Shown here: positions 18,704 through 27,725 of the stretch, in pieces
Layout of the letters: each line of letters starts with the position of its first letter
Numbering within the stretch: the first letter of the stretch is position 1
From: Candidatus Wallbacteria bacterium
Lineage (GTDB): Bacteria; Muiribacteriota; UBA6191; JACPRK01
Direction: 5' to 3'
NCBI GenBank assembly: GCA_016213845.1
Contig: JACQZN010000014.1
Location: forward strand, 62,001 to 126,000
Length of the DNA stretch: 64,000 nucleotides
The notes under the pieces: model-generated
What the model saw: only the letters and a program-made list of their open reading frames with translations
Told to the model about the DNA's origin: nothing
Databases searched by the model: none
Position numbers and translations under genes: made by a program

Positions 18704-19401
18704 CAGCTCTCTTCCGAGCTGTCCTGAAATCGGTAGCCGACACCGCGCACCGTATGGATGAAGCGCGGCTCCTCGGGATTGGGCTCGAGCTTGGCGCGCA
18801 GACGGCGGATGTGGGTGTCGACCGTGCGCTGGTACCCTTCGAACGAGTACCCCCAGACGGTCTCGAGCAACGCCTCCCTCGTGAGCACGATGCGCGGGTT
18901 CTTCGCCAGGTGCGCCAGCAGGTCGAACTCGATGCGTGTCAGGTCGAGCTGCGTCCCTTCGCGGGATGCCCGGCGCTCGTCCAGCCGGATCTCGATGGCG
19001 CCCTGGCTGATCACCTGCCGCGTGGGGCGCCCCGTGTCGGAGCGACGCAAGAGCGAGCGAACGCGCGCCAGCAGCTCCCGGATGTGGAACGGCTTGGTCA
19101 TGTAGTCGTCGGCGCCGGTCTCCAGCGCCAGGACCTTGTCGGCGACCTCGTCCTTGGCGGTGAGAAAGAGCACAGCGGTCTCGCCCTGCTTGCGGATGGA
19201 ACGTAGGATCTCCAGCCCGTCGCCGTCGGGCAGCATCCAGTCGAGCACGACCACGTCAGGCTGAAAGGATGCCAGCATCTGCAGACCCATGGCGCCGTCC
19301 CGGGCCACGCGGGGCTCGAACCCCTCGCGGCCGAACGTCCTCTCCAGCGAGAGCGCGATGCTGCGGTCGTCTTCGATCACCAGGATTCGCTTACGATGCA
19401 C
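18703..19401 (-). CDS. OmpR/PhoB-type response regulator
   Basis: 232 residues from GTG 19401, which follows a GAGGT ribosome site and starts at HRKRILVIEDD, the usual receiver N-terminus. An upstream ATG at 19485 would add 28 residues with no homology-like features. The receiver domain has the acidic pair EDD, phospho-acceptor Asp in VVVLDWMLPDGDG, and the Lys in TKPFHIREL. The C-terminal winged helix shows LTRIEFDLLAHLAKNP, RTVDTHIRRLRAKLE and IHTVRGVGYRF. It is paired with the downstream histidine kinase through a TGATG overlap. Confidence 0.95.
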   Translation of the reverse strand: MHRKRILVIEDDRSIALSLERTFGREGFEPRVARDGAMGLQMLASFQPDVVVLDWMLPDGDGLEILRSIRKQGETAVLFLTAKDEVADKVLALETGADDYMTKPFHIRELLARVRSLLRRSDTGRPTRQVISQGAIEIRLDERRASREGTQLDLTRIEFDLLAHLAKNPRIVLTREALLETVWGYSFEGYQRTVDTHIRRLRAKLEPNPEEPRFIHTVRGVGYRFQDSSEES

Positions 19402-19557
19402 GTGAGGACCTCGGAGCGCCGACCCTCGCGGCGCAGGAAAAGCGATACTCCCCCGTTCTTCCGAATCGAAGCGCGGTCCTATCATCGTCGACCGTCCATG
19501 TTACGTCATTGTGACGAAACGGTGACGTCTGACCCAAATCGTGGCGCGAACGGGCTT

Positions 19558-20154
19558 TCAGCGATTTCGGTAGTCGAGCGCGTCGGCGGCGAGGCACCAG
19601 CTGTGCGACGACTCCGGCAGGTGGGCGTAGCGCTCGGCGTCGGACTGGACGCGCAGGTGCAGGCGCGCGCAGACGACGGACTGCTCGCGCCACGCAGGCG
19701 GGCGGCCCGAGCGGGAGGCCGACGCCTCGTCCGCCGCAAGGACGATCGCCAGCTCCTCGCCCACCAGCGTGAACTCCGCCGAGGAGAGTCGGATGCCCGG
19801 CATGGGGCGGCCGCCGATGAAGAGGCGGCCCTGGGCGGGGTCGAAGAGGATCTCCAGGCCGTCGGCGTAGAGGAGAGCGGGGGCCGCCATCCCGGCACGC
19901 GCAGCCTGGTCGCGCACGAGCTGTGAGCCAGCAGCCGGGACCCAGACGCGCCGGGCCGAGGAGACGATGTGACGCATGCGTTCGAGCGCCAGGTCGGTCG
20001 CGGCGGCTGCAGTCATCTTGCGCTGCGAGCTATCGACCGTGAGGGCCGCCCTATGCTGAATCAGCAGGGCGGCGACGAGCACGATCAGTCCGAGCGCGGC
20101 GGCGACGAGAACCTCGGGAAGCGTGTGGCCCCGGCGGCGTTCAAAACGACTCAC
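19558..20154 (-). CDS. PilW/GspJ-like minor pseudopilin
   Basis: 198 residues starting at GTG 20154, where GTGA overlaps the stop of the upstream prepilin gene. An upstream ATG would start inside that gene. The N-terminus is a classic class-III prepilin leader: RFERRRGHTLPEVLV, with cleavage after Gly, then Glu5 and a long hydrophobic helix. The rest is a short globular domain with no named motif. It is the last gene of the minor-pilin operon. It probably takes part in type IV pilus or type II secretion pseudopilus assembly as a priming or tip component. Confidence 0.82.
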   Translation of the reverse strand: MSRFERRRGHTLPEVLVAAALGLIVLVAALLIQHRAALTVDSSQRKMTAAAATDLALERMRHIVSSARRVWVPAAGSQLVRDQAARAGMAAPALLYADGLEILFDPAQGRLFIGGRPMPGIRLSSAEFTLVGEELAIVLAADEASASRSGRPPAWREQSVVCARLHLRVQSDAERYAHLPESSHSWCLAADALDYRNR

Positions 20155-20618
20155 CGGCTCTCTCCAATCGGATATCGGAGCTCGATAGAGCGACCCGGCT
20201 GGGACAGGAAACGAGCCAGCGCGTAGCGGTGCTCGCCGGCACCGGCGACGCGCCCCCAGGAGACGACGACCTCGAGGCCGACGAGCGCCTCCCGCGGCTT
20301 CGACAGCCTGAGCTCGGTGCGAAACGCCAGCGGCCCCCTCCACCGCGCGTCGAAGGCCGCGAGACCGGCCGGGACCTCGGAGCCGTCGGGCGGCCCTTCG
20401 AACACGCGCGTCGACGGAGCGTCGGCGGCCAGCGCGCGATAGCCGCGGGCCAGCGCGCGCTCCATCGCCCGGGATGCGAGGATCTCGGCGAACATCATCG
20501 CCTCGCTTTCGCTCGCCTCGCGGCTGCCGGTCTGGATCGTCGCCATCACGGGAAGCGAGGCCACGACCAGAACGAGCGCGGCAACCAGGACCTCGACCAG
20601 CGTGGCGCCCGACTTCAT
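20151..20618 (-). CDS. PilV/GspI-like minor pseudopilin
   Basis: 155 residues from ATG 20618, overlapping the upstream gene stop as ATGA. The prepilin leader is short (MKSGATLVEVLVAALVLV) with Gly before the cleavage site, Glu at position 5 of the mature helix, and an uninterrupted hydrophobic stretch. The C-terminal domain is small and beta-rich (FRTELRLSKPREALVGLEVVVSW). It is translationally coupled to its neighbours on both sides, which fits a minor pilin operon of the PilV-PilW-PilX kind. Confidence 0.85.
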   Translation of the reverse strand: MKSGATLVEVLVAALVLVVASLPVMATIQTGSREASESEAMMFAEILASRAMERALARGYRALAADAPSTRVFEGPPDGSEVPAGLAAFDARWRGPLAFRTELRLSKPREALVGLEVVVSWGRVAGAGEHRYALARFLSQPGRSIELRYPIGESR

Positions 20619-22438
20619 CTTTCCAGCGTCCTCTGGTCGATCCTGGGCGAGATCCCGACGGCGAAGTGGCCCAGCGACAGTCCGTCGAGCTCGTCTGCGG
20701 AGCCCGCGCGGCCGCCCGCCCAGACGCGCCGATCGTAGGTCACTCGCCCGCGCAGGTCCTCGTCCGGGCTGCGCTGCGAACGAGCAACGAGCCTGCCGAG
20801 GATCAGGTTGCCGGTGATCTGCGGCGGGCCGAGGAAGCGCGTGCGGTCCAGCGAGAAGACGCTGGCCTCGACCGGCTCGCCTTCGAAGACCACTTCCGGC
20901 GCGAAGAGGACCAGCCGATCGCGATCGGGATCGGCCAGCCGTACGGGTCCCAGACGCATCGGCGCACCGGTCGGCGTGCTGGAGACGAAGGCTTTGCCTC
21001 GAAAGGGTTCCAGTCGCACGGCAAGCGTGCTGCCCCCGAAGTAGGCGAGATGACCGCTCACGGCCTCGCGCTCGGCCAGCGTCTGCTCGAACCGGGCAGC
21101 GGACTCCGCGTGGACGGCTAGCGGCGCGGGTGTCTGTTCACCGCGCGGCGGCGGGTGGACGGCCGTGGTCAGGCCGGGGCGTGTGTTCTCGTGGATATGC
21201 TTCAGGACCTCGTTCAAGACGTCGATGGCGGCCAGGAGCGCGACGCGCATCGAGCGGCCCTGGCGCATCAATGCGCGGTTCCACTCGCGGTGCTCGTCCT
21301 TGCAGAAGGTGCGTCCGATCGCCTCGCGGACGAGCCGGTTGAGCTCGCCGGCCTCGCGCTCCAGATCGCGGATGCGGGGCTCGTAGCGCAGAACCAGCGT
21401 GCGCTCGTGGTCGAAGGCTTCGAGCTCGATCGCCGGCGCCGTGCTGACGATGGCGGAATCGGCCGGGACCAGGAGGTCGTCGCGGAGAGTGCGCGACGGG
21501 ATGTCGACCCAGTCGATCGGGAACGCGTAGCGCTCGCAAGGGTAGAGATTGGCGTGGAACTCCGACTGGGGCAAATCGAAGTACCAGGTCGAGGCGCTCC
21601 GCCGGGCCGGGTTGAGATGGCAGTGGGCGCCGGGGCAGCCGCAGCAGGCTTCGGGCAGACAGCCGCAGCAGGCGCCCTCCTCGCAGATCGGCCGGCTGCA
21701 GCTGTTGGCAGTCGCGACGCTGGCCCACGGCGCCATCAGGGCGGGCAGCTGGTTGTAGAGCTCGAGCAGCCGTCGAGTCTCCTCGGTGATCTTCGGCAGC
21801 GTCTCCAGGAAGTCGTAGCGCAGGATGGCGAAGGTGCACTGGTCGAGCGGGCTCGGTGGCGCGATTGGCGTGATGCCGACGTAACGCCGCTGGGTGACCG
21901 CGCGGCGCGATGAGGGCACGCGCGAGGCGAGCGCGGCGGCCTCGACGCGGAGCATCTGGCTGCCGCCCGCGCGCTCGAGCACCACCCTGGGCGGCTCCAT
22001 CTCCAGGCCTCGGTAGGCGGCAGCGTCCGGAGAGCCGTCGATGAAGCGGCGGAAGGCGCTCACCGAGCGGTAGTAGTTCGAAAGGTCCAGGTCCGCGCCC
22101 GACGGGAACAGGAGCTCCGATCGGACCCGTCGGAAGACGGGCGAGGCCGGGTCGCAGACGTCGCGCTCCAGCTCGGCAAAGGTCTCCTCGACGACCGATT
22201 CAGCGGCGTGGGCCGCGAGCGTGCCGCGCGCGCTCCAGATCGCCTGCGATACCGCGCTCGAGGAGCACCAGAGAAAGGCCAGCCCGGCGGCGCAAAGCAG
22301 GAAGACGATCCCGAGCACGAGAGTGAAGACCGCGCCGAGACCGCGTCGGGACCGAGAGAGGTACTCGATTTCTCTCGGGGGCCTCTCCCCCGAACCTCGA
22401 CCAGGGGACCATCGGCCCCCCTTCGACAAGCTCAGCAC
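20615..22438 (-). CDS. PilX/GspK-like pilus assembly protein with Cys-rich insert
   Basis: About 607 residues if GTG 22438 is used. That start lies inside a dispersed repeat, so the true N-terminus is uncertain. A hydrophobic helix (FTLVLGIVFLLCAAGLAFLW) near residue 40 is followed by a long exported domain, as in PilX-type proteins that accompany PilV and PilW. Residues about 246-273 hold nine Cys in a stretch (plus-strand 21620-21700), which is unusual for a pilus protein and suggests disulphides or metal binding. No glutamate-containing prepilin cleavage site is clear. It is coupled to the downstream minor pilin by an ATGA overlap. Confidence 0.7.
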   Translation of the reverse strand: MLSLSKGGRWSPGRGSGERPPREIEYLSRSRRGLGAVFTLVLGIVFLLCAAGLAFLWCSSSAVSQAIWSARGTLAAHAAESVVEETFAELERDVCDPASPVFRRVRSELLFPSGADLDLSNYYRSVSAFRRFIDGSPDAAAYRGLEMEPPRVVLERAGGSQMLRVEAAALASRVPSSRRAVTQRRYVGITPIAPPSPLDQCTFAILRYDFLETLPKITEETRRLLELYNQLPALMAPWASVATANSCSRPICEEGACCGCLPEACCGCPGAHCHLNPARRSASTWYFDLPQSEFHANLYPCERYAFPIDWVDIPSRTLRDDLLVPADSAIVSTAPAIELEAFDHERTLVLRYEPRIRDLEREAGELNRLVREAIGRTFCKDEHREWNRALMRQGRSMRVALLAAIDVLNEVLKHIHENTRPGLTTAVHPPPRGEQTPAPLAVHAESAARFEQTLAEREAVSGHLAYFGGSTLAVRLEPFRGKAFVSSTPTGAPMRLGPVRLADPDRDRLVLFAPEVVFEGEPVEASVFSLDRTRFLGPPQITGNLILGRLVARSQRSPDEDLRGRVTYDRRVWAGGRAGSADELDGLSLGHFAVGISPRIDQRTLER

Positions 22439-22440
22439 AG
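22421..22440. repeat. Dispersed TTCGACAAGCTCAG repeat, copy 1
   Basis: CTTCGACAAGCTCAG lies at the apparent N-terminus of the PilX-like gene. Related sequence occurs at 23120-23171, 23203-23254 and inside pglX at 51304-51324. Confidence 0.7.
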
Positions 22441-22514
22441 GCTCTGGCCCCCTTCTTCGTGCGGTGCCCGGAAGAACCGGAGGCCTGGCGAACGCTCGAC
22501 TCTCTCCTCGGCAT

Positions 22515-23072
22515 TCATCGCCCGAGCTCCGGATTGAGGTCCCAGCTTCGGGACGGCGTCGAAACGCGCGCGCCCCCGGGCTCGCGCGCCCCGGAATGGG
22601 CCGAAGCGGGCGCCAGGGCAGGATGCCTGCGTCTCACTTCCTCCGGAAGGTCTTTCCACTCCACTATGACGAAGCGGCCCTCGGCGGCGCCGGGTAGACG
22701 TTCGTACCGCTGCCAGCCGGTCCCGGCTCGCCAGACGAAGTCGCCCTCGGGCAGGCCCAGCTCGGGGACGGCGGTTGGGTCGGCCGAAAGACGCGCCAGC
22801 TCAGGCAAGAGGGCGTCCGCAGGTCCGGGCGAGCTGACTGCAAGCGGCAAGGGCGGCGCCCGGCGGACCGGCTCGGGTGAGCTGCCACCGCCGTTGCGCG
22901 ACAGGCTGGCGCGGACGTCGGAGACGTAGGTGATGCGGATCTCGGGCGGCGCTTCCTTGCCGGGCTCGCCCTCGCGCAAGAGATAGACCGCCATCAACGC
23001 CAGGAGCAGCGCCAGACAGGCGCCACCCGCCACGGCCTGCCCGTGCCGATCCCGTCGGTGTCGTGGGCGCAT
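22515..23072 (-). CDS. Unknown membrane-anchored protein at head of the minor-pilin operon
   Basis: 185 residues from ATG 23072. The N-terminus is very basic (RPRHRRDRHG) and followed by one membrane helix (GGACLALLLALMAVYLL), so the rest probably lies outside the membrane. The central part is Pro/Ala-rich and the C-terminal half contains WRAGTGWQRYERLP and RFVIVEWKDLPEEVRR. No family is recognised. It lies 76 bases upstream of the PilX-like gene on the same strand, which suggests a role with the pilus proteins. No good ribosome site is visible, so the start is provisional. Confidence 0.6.
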   Translation of the reverse strand: MRPRHRRDRHGQAVAGGACLALLLALMAVYLLREGEPGKEAPPEIRITYVSDVRASLSRNGGGSSPEPVRRAPPLPLAVSSPGPADALLPELARLSADPTAVPELGLPEGDFVWRAGTGWQRYERLPGAAEGRFVIVEWKDLPEEVRRRHPALAPASAHSGAREPGGARVSTPSRSWDLNPELGR

Positions 23073-23119
23073 ACCGACGGCTACGACCGCGACGGCCCGA
23101 GCAAGTTCCTGAGAACCGC

Positions 23120-23254
23120 TCAGGCCGAGCTCCTCCGCGATCCGCTCAGGCTGAGCTCGTCGAAGCCCACCTCCCCAGCCGACCGCCTCTTTCGCTATCC
23201 CCTCAGTCCGAGCTCCTTCGCGATCCGCTCAGGCTGAGCTCATCGAAGCCCACA
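23120..23254. repeat. Two 52-bp direct repeats of the TTCGAC/CTCAG family
   Basis: Copies at 23120-23171 and 23203-23254 differ at three positions. Each contains GATCCGCTCAGGCTGAGCTC and ends in TCGAAGCCCAC. They fill most of the 190 bases between the pilin operon and the PhnD-like gene. Confidence 0.8.
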
Positions 23255-23263
23255 CCTCACTGG

Positions 23264-24109
23264 CTACTGGCTGCTCGCCGCCTTCCACAGCTTGCGCAAG
23301 GCCTCGTAGCGGCCGGCCTCGTAGGCGTTGAACTCCTGATAGAGGCTGTCGGAGAGCTTGGGGTCGGTCTTGCGCCGCTCGCCGAACGCCAGGAGCAGCT
23401 GCTTGACCAGGAGCGCGTTGGCGGCGGAGAGCGTGCGCGAGCCGGCCAGGACCTCGCCCGGGATCGGATCGCTCTGCGCGAGCACGGTGAACTCCTCCAT
23501 CGTGTGGCCAATCGAGGGGGTCTCGGCCAGCAGCATGTCGTAGGTGGCGGCGGCGTCGACTTTCCCCGCGACGAGAGCTTCGATCGACTTCACGTGGTTG
23601 CCGGTGAACACTTCGCGCGCGTCCTTGCCGGGCTTCACGCCGGCCCGAGCCAGCATGCCCTTGGGGACCACATAGCCCGACGCCGAGCGCGTGTCGACGA
23701 AGGCGATCGATTTGCCGCGCAGATCGAGCAGCCCGGCCACGTCAGCCCGCCGCGCCAGCGCCAGGATCACCGCGCGGTAGTTGGCCTCGCCGCTGGCGTA
23801 GAGCGGACTCGCCAGCGGCTTGATCGCCAGCTTCTCGTGCGCGGCCAGGAAGTTGACGGGCGTGAGCAGCGCCAGGTCGAGCTTGCCGGCTTCGAGGGCT
23901 TCGAGCACCTGCTCGTACTTCTCGAAGAGCTCGACCTTGACCACGCGCCCGAGCCCGCTGCCCAGGTAGCCCGCCAGTCCACGAACCGTGCTCTCCAGGT
24001 TCTTCCCTGCGAACCCCACCGAGCCGAGCGTGAGCGAGGCACGCTCGCCCGCAGTCGCCGCCGACAATACGAGGGCGGCCAGCGCGATCGAAAGCTGTAG
24101 CACCTTCAT
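23264..24109 (-). CDS. PhnD-like phosphate/phosphonate-type substrate-binding protein
   Basis: 281 residues from ATG 24109, with GGAGG six bases upstream. A signal peptide (LQLSIALAALVLSAATAG) is followed by a periplasmic-binding-protein fold typical of the PhnD/PstS-like group: EALEAGKLDLALLTPVNFL, LRGKSIAFVDTRSASGYVVP, and IEALVAGKVDAAATYD. Proteins of this family bind phosphonate, phosphite or similar ligands for ABC import, and some act as sensor-linked proteins. No permease or ATPase gene is adjacent, so the ligand and partner are unknown. Confidence 0.88.
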   Translation of the reverse strand: MKVLQLSIALAALVLSAATAGERASLTLGSVGFAGKNLESTVRGLAGYLGSGLGRVVKVELFEKYEQVLEALEAGKLDLALLTPVNFLAAHEKLAIKPLASPLYASGEANYRAVILALARRADVAGLLDLRGKSIAFVDTRSASGYVVPKGMLARAGVKPGKDAREVFTGNHVKSIEALVAGKVDAAATYDMLLAETPSIGHTMEEFTVLAQSDPIPGEVLAGSRTLSAANALLVKQLLLAFGERRKTDPKLSDSLYQEFNAYEAGRYEALRKLWKAASSQ

Positions 24110-24253
24110 CTCGAACCTCCGGGACGTGCGCGTCCCGCCACACCATACAGGATCGGCTGAACCCACGACCGGGCCCGGGAGCACCCGGCGCGTTCCCGGG
24201 CTAAACGCGAACCACGCGGCCACCGATATCAGGAAGCTGCCAGGAGGTGGCCG

Positions 24254-24634
24254 ATGTTCCGTGCCCTCATTCGCAACTGTGCCGCAACCGCGCTGGTCTT
24301 CGGAGTCTCCGTCTGCCCGGCTATCGCGTCCGTGGCCCCAGGGTATCTCCTCGAGGTAACGCTCCGCACACCTCAGGAATCGCCCGGCCGTCCCTACGTC
24401 GTGAGGCTGCCCCTCGACGCTGCGACCGCCCGCGAGCTCCAGTCCGATCCTGCCACGCAGATACGGCCGCACATCGTCGCGGCGCGCCAGACCTACGCCC
24501 GCAACCGCGGTTACGAGGGACCCGCGTTCCGCTTCGGGTCTCACGAGATCGTCCCGATCACCGGCTGGCGCTGGCGATTGCTGAAACCCGGCTCCGAAAC
24601 TCCGGTCGTCCAGGGAAGCAGCCGCTGGCGGTAG
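24254..24634 (+). CDS. Small secreted protein of unknown function
   Basis: 126 residues with AGGAGG ending seven bases before ATG 24254. The N-terminus is a signal peptide (RNCAATALVFGVSVCPAIAS). The mature part (about 100 residues) has no recognised motif and ends in WRLLKPGSETPVVQGSSRWR. It stands alone, divergent from the PhnD-like gene and 52 bases before the M23 peptidase gene. Confidence 0.65.
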   Translation: MFRALIRNCAATALVFGVSVCPAIASVAPGYLLEVTLRTPQESPGRPYVVRLPLDAATARELQSDPATQIRPHIVAARQTYARNRGYEGPAFRFGSHEIVPITGWRWRLLKPGSETPVVQGSSRWR

Positions 24635-24686
24635 GGCCACCGCCCCCGGGCTCAGGCCGCCGGCTCGGTGCGATAGACTCCGCGGT

Positions 24687-25829
24687 ATGAGCAGCGCCCA
24701 TGCGTCTCCGCCCGGTCGGTTCGAGTTTCTGACGCGACAGCGGCAGCGGTGTCTCGCCCAGGTCGTGGCGGCACTGCTGCTTCTGAGCCCGCCACTCGTC
24801 GCTGGCCAGGGCGCGCCCGAGCTGCGAATCACGCCCCAGCGGGGTGCTTTGCTCGCGGACGGGGAGCGCTTCGTGCTCTTCGCCGAGGCGACGGTGGAGC
24901 CACGGGCGAAAGCCTTTGCTGTCGCGTTCGCCCAGGTGGCCGCGATGGACGCGAACGGCCGCGCGCTGAGATGGCGCACCCTCCAGGGAGACGCGCTGGC
25001 AGCGTCGCTGCTGCTTCTGTCGCCCGGGATGAGCCGGCTCGAGCCGGGGGAGCGTCAAGTTGCGCCAGGCGGTCGGGCCGTCCTATGGTTGCCCGAGCTC
25101 GCCTTCCCGGAGGATGCAATTCCGGCAAGTCTCTGGGTCCAGCTCGGACTGATCGAAGGCGGCCGGACGGTGGCGGTCAGCGCGACCGCGTCGCTGGCGC
25201 CGTTCACGATGCGCCGGCCGCTGCGCCTGCCGGTCCGGGGTGAGTGGCTGGCCATCAACGGGCCCGCCGCCGGCAGCCCGCACCGGACTGCCGCCCTGCT
25301 CGACGACGCGGGACTGGAGATCGGCCAGCGCCATGCGCTCGACCTGATGGCGCTGGTCCCGGGCGTCGGCGAGCAGGTCCTTCTCAACACCGGGACGGGC
25401 GAGAAGAACAGCGACTACCCCACGTTCGGCCAGACCGTGTTGGCCCCCGCATCCGGGCTCGTCGTCTCGGCCGTAGACGGACGGGAAGACCATGCGCCGA
25501 TGGCCGCGCCGCCCCAAGGTGGGCCCGCCGGCAATCACGTCGTGCTCCGTCATGGTGCGGATCAGTTCAGCATCCTGGCGCATCTGATGAAGGGTTCGCT
25601 GAAGGTTCGCGAAGGCCAGTTCGTGAAGGAAGGAGAACCGCTCGGACGGGTCGGAAACTCGGGCCACTCGACTGCCCCCCATTTGCACTACCAGCTCTGC
25701 GACCGACCCGACGTCTTCCGCAGCCAGGGCCTCCCTGCCCTCTTCCGGCAGGTGCGTGTGCGCCGCCTGGGCGCCCGCTGGCTGGAAGCCGCCTCGCCGC
25801 TCGAGGGCGACCTCATCGAATCGCGGTAG
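24687..25829 (+). CDS. M23-family metallopeptidase, exported
   Basis: 380 residues. A hydrophobic N-terminal segment (AQVVAALLLLSPPLVAG, about residues 26-42) acts as signal or anchor. The N-terminal ~190 residues are a beta-rich region of no known family. The C-terminal peptidase keeps the LytM/M23 pattern: His-xxx-Asp in RHALDLM (about residue 214), a Gly-rich core, and HLHYQ (about 332) after GNSGHSTAP. M23 enzymes cut peptidoglycan cross-links or peptide bonds next to Gly. The central LLNTGTGEKNSDYPTFGQTV matches family members with a long insert. Confidence 0.88.
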   Translation: MSSAHASPPGRFEFLTRQRQRCLAQVVAALLLLSPPLVAGQGAPELRITPQRGALLADGERFVLFAEATVEPRAKAFAVAFAQVAAMDANGRALRWRTLQGDALAASLLLLSPGMSRLEPGERQVAPGGRAVLWLPELAFPEDAIPASLWVQLGLIEGGRTVAVSATASLAPFTMRRPLRLPVRGEWLAINGPAAGSPHRTAALLDDAGLEIGQRHALDLMALVPGVGEQVLLNTGTGEKNSDYPTFGQTVLAPASGLVVSAVDGREDHAPMAAPPQGGPAGNHVVLRHGADQFSILAHLMKGSLKVREGQFVKEGEPLGRVGNSGHSTAPHLHYQLCDRPDVFRSQGLPALFRQVRVRRLGARWLEAASPLEGDLIESR

Positions 25830-25888
25830 CCGCGAGCCTCTACGCGCCGCCGATTGATGCCGTGCACGGCGATGGACGCGGTTCGCGC

Positions 25889-26632
25889 ATGAAGTGGCTG
25901 GCACCCGTCCACCGCTGCCACCTCGAGTGGGGCCCGCGCGGCGCGGTAGACGCGGCCTCGCGCGGAGACGTCGTCATCGTGGTCGACGTGCTGTCGTTTA
26001 CCTCGGCAGTTGCGACCGCGATCGAGGCGGGTGGGGAGATCGTGCCGGCGCGTGATCAGCTGGAGGGCCGCCATGTCGCGGTGCAGCTCGGCGCAGAGCT
26101 GGCCGGCAAGCGAGGGGAAGCGGGTGCAACGTTTTCGCTGTCGCCACTGAGCTTCAGGACAGCTCCAGAGGGACGGCAAGTTGTCCTTGCATCACCCAAC
26201 GGCGCCACGTGCGCTCTGGCGGCCGCAGGGGCTCGGGCGCTGTTGGCCGGCTGCTTGCTCAACGCGTCGGCCGTCGCGGCCTGCGCGGAGAGGCTGGCCA
26301 CGCGTGAGCAGCTCGGCGTCACGGTCGTCCCGGCGGGCGAGCGTTGGCCCGAGACGGGAGAGCTCCGCGTGGCGATCGAGGACTACCTGGGCGCCGGCGC
26401 CATCTTGTCCGGAGTCGGGTTGGAGAAGTCCCCCGAAGCAGCCGTGTGTGTTGCGGCATTCGAAGTGTGTCGCGACCGGATCTTCGAGCTCATCTGGCAA
26501 TCGTCGAGCGGCCGTGAGCTCCAGGACAAGGGCTACGGCGCCGACGTGCGCCACTCGGCCCAGCTCGACCTGTTCGAATCGGTCCCGCTCGCCAAGCTCA
26601 TCGACAAAGGGCGACCCGTCTTCTCGCGGTAG
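25889..26632 (+). CDS. comB: 2-phosphosulfolactate phosphatase family protein (ComB-like)
   Basis: 247 residues from ATG 25889. An in-frame GTG at 25862 is possible, but neither has a strong ribosome site. The family motifs are clear: VVIVVDVLSFTSAVATAIEAG near the start, ASPNGATCALAA in the middle, and ALLAGCLLNASAVAAC. In archaea ComB removes phosphate from 2-phosphosulfolactate in coenzyme M synthesis. Bacterial homologues are common in lineages without coenzyme M, where the substrate is unclear. It lies 59 bases after the M23 gene on the same strand and is followed by a REP-like element. Confidence 0.85.
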   Translation: MKWLAPVHRCHLEWGPRGAVDAASRGDVVIVVDVLSFTSAVATAIEAGGEIVPARDQLEGRHVAVQLGAELAGKRGEAGATFSLSPLSFRTAPEGRQVVLASPNGATCALAAAGARALLAGCLLNASAVAACAERLATREQLGVTVVPAGERWPETGELRVAIEDYLGAGAILSGVGLEKSPEAAVCVAAFEVCRDRIFELIWQSSSGRELQDKGYGADVRHSAQLDLFESVPLAKLIDKGRPVFSR

Positions 26633-26650
26633 CCCGCCCTCCGAAATCCG

Positions 26651-26670
26651 GTGGCGTCTACCTGTACCGG
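26651..26670 (+). repeat. REP-like element, copy 2
   Basis: GTGGCGTCTACCTGTACCGG, preceded by CCG and followed by six T. The outer CCGGT/ACCGG bases can pair. It lies on the 5' side of the RAYT transposase gene, in the opposite orientation to copy 3 on the 3' side. Confidence 0.8.
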
Positions 26671-26864
26671 TTTTTTGGGGCCACGAGCTTCGCTGCCGAC
26701 GTTCAGCGCCCGACAGAGGCGCGCGTGGGCACTTTTGAGCACGTTTAAGCGCCATGTGATGCGTAGTCGCGCTACGCTCCGGTGCCACGTCGCCCTCCAA
26801 TCGCAGGGGCGAGGACCCGGCGGCGAAACCGTCATCCAGGTCGATACTCACGAAGGAGCATTCC

Positions 26865-27605
26865 ATGTCACAGTTCGCGCGAATCGTAGTTCCGGGAGTG
26901 GCACATCACGTAGTTCATCGGGGAAACCGGCGCCAACCCATCTTCTTCACGGACGACGACCGTCGCCAGTACCTGGGGCTACTCAAAGCGCTCGCGCTGC
27001 CTTCGGGTCTGCGTGTATGGGCCTATTGTCTCATGACGAACCACGTGCATCTGGTGGTGGTCCCGGAAAGGAGCGACAGTCTGGCCAACGCGATCGGAAA
27101 TGCGCATCGAGCATACAGTCTCAGCATCAATCGAAGGTTCGGCTGGAGAGGACATCTGTGGCAAGGCAGGTTTCGCAGCTTCCCACTAGAGGACTCACAC
27201 CTCTATGCCGCGGTGCGATACGTCGAGCTGAATCCAGTTCGGGCGGGTCTCACCCAATCCGCGACAGAGTACCGGTGGTCCAGCGCCCGCGAACATTGTG
27301 GTGGGCCAACCACCTCGATTCTCGCGCCCTGTCCTTCCCTGGGCGACCCACGAGAGTGGCGAAAGGTCCTGGCCGACATGGCGGAGCACGAGGCAGAGGC
27401 GCGCCTGGCGCGACACACCGCATCAGGGCGCCCCTTTGGATCGAGCGCCTTCCTGGAGAATCTAGAGCAGGAGACCGGAAGGAGACTGCTGCCAAGGCCT
27501 CCCGGCAGGCCTCGATGCCACACGTCGAAACCAGCCGCGGCGGCACTCTCGAGCTCGACTCCTCGTGCTCGAACCTCCGAGGAGTCGCCTCTCGCTCCGG
27601 CTTGA
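26865..27605 (+). CDS. REP-associated tyrosine transposase (RAYT, Y1/HUH family)
   Basis: 246 residues with AAGGAG about eight bases before ATG 26865. The Y1 transposase domain is well conserved: VAHHVVHRGNRR at the N-terminus, the metal-binding HUH motif in YCLMTNHVHLVVVP (residues 54-67), LWQGRFRSFPLED, and the catalytic-Tyr region YAAVRYVELNPVRAGL. The C-terminus ends in a basic Pro-rich tail after LPRPPGRPR. RAYTs are single-copy housekeeping-like transposases thought to spread REP palindromes. Here two REP-like elements in inverted orientation flank the gene (26651 and 27622), which supports the pairing. Confidence 0.93.
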   Translation: MSQFARIVVPGVAHHVVHRGNRRQPIFFTDDDRRQYLGLLKALALPSGLRVWAYCLMTNHVHLVVVPERSDSLANAIGNAHRAYSLSINRRFGWRGHLWQGRFRSFPLEDSHLYAAVRYVELNPVRAGLTQSATEYRWSSAREHCGGPTTSILAPCPSLGDPREWRKVLADMAEHEAEARLARHTASGRPFGSSAFLENLEQETGRRLLPRPPGRPRCHTSKPAAAALSSSTPRARTSEESPLAPA

Positions 27606-27621
27606 GGAAGAGCGTCGAAAA

Positions 27622-27643
27622 TCCCGGTACGGTTAGACGCCAC
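27622..27643 (-). repeat. REP-like element, copy 3
   Basis: Read on the minus strand it gives GTGGCGTCTAACCGTACCGGGA, with CCCGGTA upstream pairing to TACCGGG over seven bases. It lies 16 bases after the RAYT stop codon and upstream of the S41 protease gene. Confidence 0.8.
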
Positions 27644-27725
27644 GAGTTTACCGGGCTTTCGCAATGGCTGCGGGGTCGGCGGTGTTTCATTCCCGGAAAC
27701 GGGGGAAACTTCGAGGAGGAGACAC

